From Pirellulaceae bacterium (GTDB taxonomy: Bacteria > Planctomycetota > Planctomycetia > Pirellulales > Pirellulaceae), in NCBI GenBank assembly GCA_028280445.1, contig JANQLU010000014.1, positions 27,464 through 91,463 of the forward strand: a DNA stretch of 64,000 bases. Direction: 5' to 3'. Numbering within the stretch: position 1 is the first letter of the stretch; the number at the start of each line of letters is the position of its first letter. Under the pieces are notes generated by a model that saw nothing but the letters and a program-made list of their open reading frames with translations, was not told the origin of the DNA and did no database searches. The position numbers and the translations under genes were made by a program. Positions 62,383 through 64,000 of the stretch are shown here, in pieces.

Positions 62383-62511
62383 CGCTCTCGTTCAGCGTGC
62401 CCGACGATCATTCACAGCGCGGTGAAATCGGGGCTGCAGAACACCTCCCGATCCAAGCCCGCCAGTGTTAAAATTCAACGGTTCATTCACTCCCCACAAC
62501 AGGATTCATTT

Positions 62512-63756
62512 ATGACTCGTTTTCTCCAAGAACAAGATCACGAAATCTGGCAAGCTATTGAAAACGAAGCGACGCGCCAACAAGATGGATTGGAATTGAT
62601 CGCCAGCGAAAACTATACCAGCCCCGCGATCATGGAAGCGGTTGGTTGTGTATTGACCAATAAATATGCCGAAGGCTATCCCGGTCGTCGTTATTACGGG
62701 GGATGTGAATTTGCTGATGTCGTGGAAAATCTCGCACGCGACAGAGCCAAAGAATTGTTCTCGGCCGATTTTGCCAACGTCCAACCCCATTCAGGTTCAC
62801 AAGCGAACCAGGCAATTTACCTTTCGGCTTTGGAACCGGGGGACACCGTTCTCGGACTCGACTTGGCTCACGGAGGCCATTTAACTCACGGGATGCATTT
62901 GAATTCGTCGGGCAAGCTTTACAATTTTGTGCATTACGGTGTTCGTCAAGACAATCAATTGATCGACTTTGATCAGGTTGCAGCGCTGGCCAATGAACAT
63001 AAACCGAAAATGATTGTCGCAGGAGCAAGCGCCTATCCACGCGAAATTCCTCACGACAAATTCAAGGAAATCGCTGATTCGGTCGGCGCCGTTCTGTTTG
63101 TGGACATGTCTCACTACGCGGGGCTCGTTGCCGCCGGTTTGCATAACAGTCCGGTAGGTGTTGCAGATTTTGTCTCGACAACAACTCACAAAACACTGCG
63201 CGGTCCGCGCGGAGGTTTGATCCTGGCCAAAAAAGCTCATGCCAAAAAAATCAATAGCGCCGTTTTTCCAGGCATGCAGGGCGGACCGCTAATGCATTCG
63301 ATTGCAGGCAAAGCGGTTTGTTTCCGCGAAGCGTTGCAACCGGAATTTCGAGAATACGGACAAAAAGTCATCGACAACGCCAAAGCACTGTCCGAAGGCC
63401 TTGCATCGGGTGGAGCAAAAATTGTCAGCGGAGGGACTGACAATCATTTGGTGTTGGTTGACGTCACACCGCTGGGAGTCGGCGGCAAAGAAGCCGAACA
63501 CGTCCTCGATGAATGTGGAATCACGGTTAACAAAAACATGATTCCGTTTGATCCTCGCAAACCGATGGACCCCAGCGGTATCCGCTTGGGAACGCCAGCT
63601 TTGACGACTCGGAATATGGGAACGGATCAAATGCGTCAAATCGCAGCCTGGATTACCGAGGCTTTGAGCCAACCCGATTCACGTCAAGGAATTCGCGCAG
63701 AAGTCAGAAACCTCTGCAATGATTTTCCAGTTCCTGCCGCAGCCATGACGGTTTAG
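62512..63756 (+). CDS. glyA: Serine hydroxymethyltransferase
   Basis: GlyA interconverts serine and glycine with tetrahydrofolate, forming the substrate of metF. The 414-residue protein starts at ATG 62512 (AGGA eight bases upstream; the frame is open to 62422 but those residues are foreign to the family). It has [28 protein letters not shown], the PLP-binding [13 protein letters not shown] and [11 protein letters not shown]. Full length and intact. It is followed by a stack of repeats and the end of an insertion sequence. Confidence 0.96.
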   Translation: MTRFLQEQDHEIWQAIENEATRQQDGLELIASENYTSPAIMEAVGCVLTNKYAEGYPGRRYYGGCEFADVVENLARDRAKELFSADFANVQPHSGSQANQAIYLSALEPGDTVLGLDLAHGGHLTHGMHLNSSGKLYNFVHYGVRQDNQLIDFDQVAALANEHKPKMIVAGASAYPREIPHDKFKEIADSVGAVLFVDMSHYAGLVAAGLHNSPVGVADFVSTTTHKTLRGPRGGLILAKKAHAKKINSAVFPGMQGGPLMHSIAGKAVCFREALQPEFREYGQKVIDNAKALSEGLASGGAKIVSGGTDNHLVLVDVTPLGVGGKEAEHVLDECGITVNKNMIPFDPRKPMDPSGIRLGTPALTTRNMGTDQMRQIAAWITEALSQPDSRQGIRAEVRNLCNDFPVPAAAMTV

Positions 63757-63925
63757 AAAACGCAACATCTGTAGGGCCGGTTCCCAAATTTTAGACAGGA
63801 TTTACAGGATAGACAGGATTTTGAAACCATCCTGTTGATCATGTTCATCCTGTCTAAATTAATTTTGGCTAATAGGGAGGGCGAGGCTCCCGCCGAGCCA
63901 GATCCAGTGAGCGGCAAGGCGCTAG
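63757..63925. repeat. Stack of repeats C (truncated), F, D and E (truncated)
   Basis: In order: a truncated family C arm (63771-63785), a complete family F palindrome (63789-63860), a family D arm (63874-63900) and a family E arm cut after GCTAG (63907-63925). The E arm is intact elsewhere, so its truncation marks an insertion point. Confidence 0.85.
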
Positions 63926-64000
63926 TGTCACGAACGTTAATTGCTATGCCACCAAGGCGAGTATTTGCTCAAGTTTTGCATCTTGTGTCTTTTCACGCCA
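63926..64000 (-). mobile_element. Probable insertion-sequence end (partial)
   Basis: Family E breaks off after CTAG at 63925 and foreign sequence starts TGTCACGAACGTTAATTGC. A minus-strand frame ends a short distance inside it, as in an IS whose transposase ends near the terminal inverted repeat. CTAG could be the target duplication. The rest of the element is outside the window, so IS family is unassigned. Confidence 0.65.
63944..64000 (-). CDS. C-terminal end of a probable transposase (partial)
   Basis: The minus strand reads 18 codons, WREKTQDAKLEQILALVA, then TAG (63944-63946), open to the window edge. A transposase is inferred from position only; no catalytic residue is visible. Confidence 0.45.
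   Translation of the reverse strand, partial: WREKTQDAKLEQILALVA

Noticed and set aside
1..64000. CRISPR arrays
   Set aside because: No regularly spaced direct repeats with unique spacers; all repeats found are palindromic and dispersed.
1..64000. tRNA and rRNA genes
   Set aside because: Scanning of intergenic stretches for cloverleaf and conserved T-loop patterns gave no convincing candidate.

Overview
The window looks like chromosomal DNA of a planctomycete, most likely a marine relative of the Pirellulaceae. I infer this from several traits. GC is moderate, near half by eye. Many genes lack a Shine-Dalgarno site and some start with GTG or TTG. There are FG-GAP/ASPIC-UnbV proteins, a Tat-exported Gfo/Idh/MocA oxidoreductase, EF-hand additions on exported proteins, and many small palindromic intergenic repeats. 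No rRNA, tRNA or CRISPR array was found. The layout is housekeeping and envelope genes in short operons.

Left part (1-17.4 kb): a truncated exported carbohydrate-binding protein, a rhomboid protease and a coiled-coil membrane protein. Next is a four-gene tripartite ABC efflux operon: an oversized TolC-like lipoprotein, an adaptor with two EF-hands, an ATPase and a MacB-type permease. Then follow a degenerate GGDEF protein, a GlmU-like sugar nucleotidyltransferase, metF, and a TPR protein paired with a Tat oxidoreductase.

Middle part (17.5-38 kb): a ParE-type toxin-antitoxin pair, a methyltransferase and thioesterase whose start codons overlap, an orphan ParA, SufE, and an ArsR-SRPBCC pair with a palindromic operator over the start codon. 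After these come a secreted EEP hydrolase, a GlsB-type stress membrane protein, a DUF3127 protein with an SSB-like tail, a PAS-GGDEF-EAL protein, a PLP decarboxylase, a metalloprotease, PhoH, and a four-gene minus-strand operon (carbamoylputrescine amidase-type nitrilase, amidohydrolase, membrane protein, FG-GAP protein).

The strongest discovery is at 38384-38923, directly behind bioD. This is a carboxymuconolactone-decarboxylase/AhpD-type peroxidase gene whose second active-site cysteine codon is an in-frame TGA (CxxU). A hairpin with a GGTCT apical loop lies 18 nt after the TGA, the spacing I recall for the E. coli fdhF SECIS. I read it as a selenoprotein.

Right part (39-64 kb): a CocE-type hydrolase, an RND pump operon with a TetR-like operator but no nearby regulator, def-fmt, folK with a C-terminal extension, and a glycogen/alpha-glucan cluster (glgA, galT-like, GH57, HTTM protein). 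Then come miaB, an iron-type binding lipoprotein, an MA-type peptidase lipoprotein and glyA. The window ends in a stack of repeats cut by what looks like the end of an insertion sequence.

At least seven families of palindromic repeats sit between genes, often touching stop codons. They are labelled A-G in the feature list.
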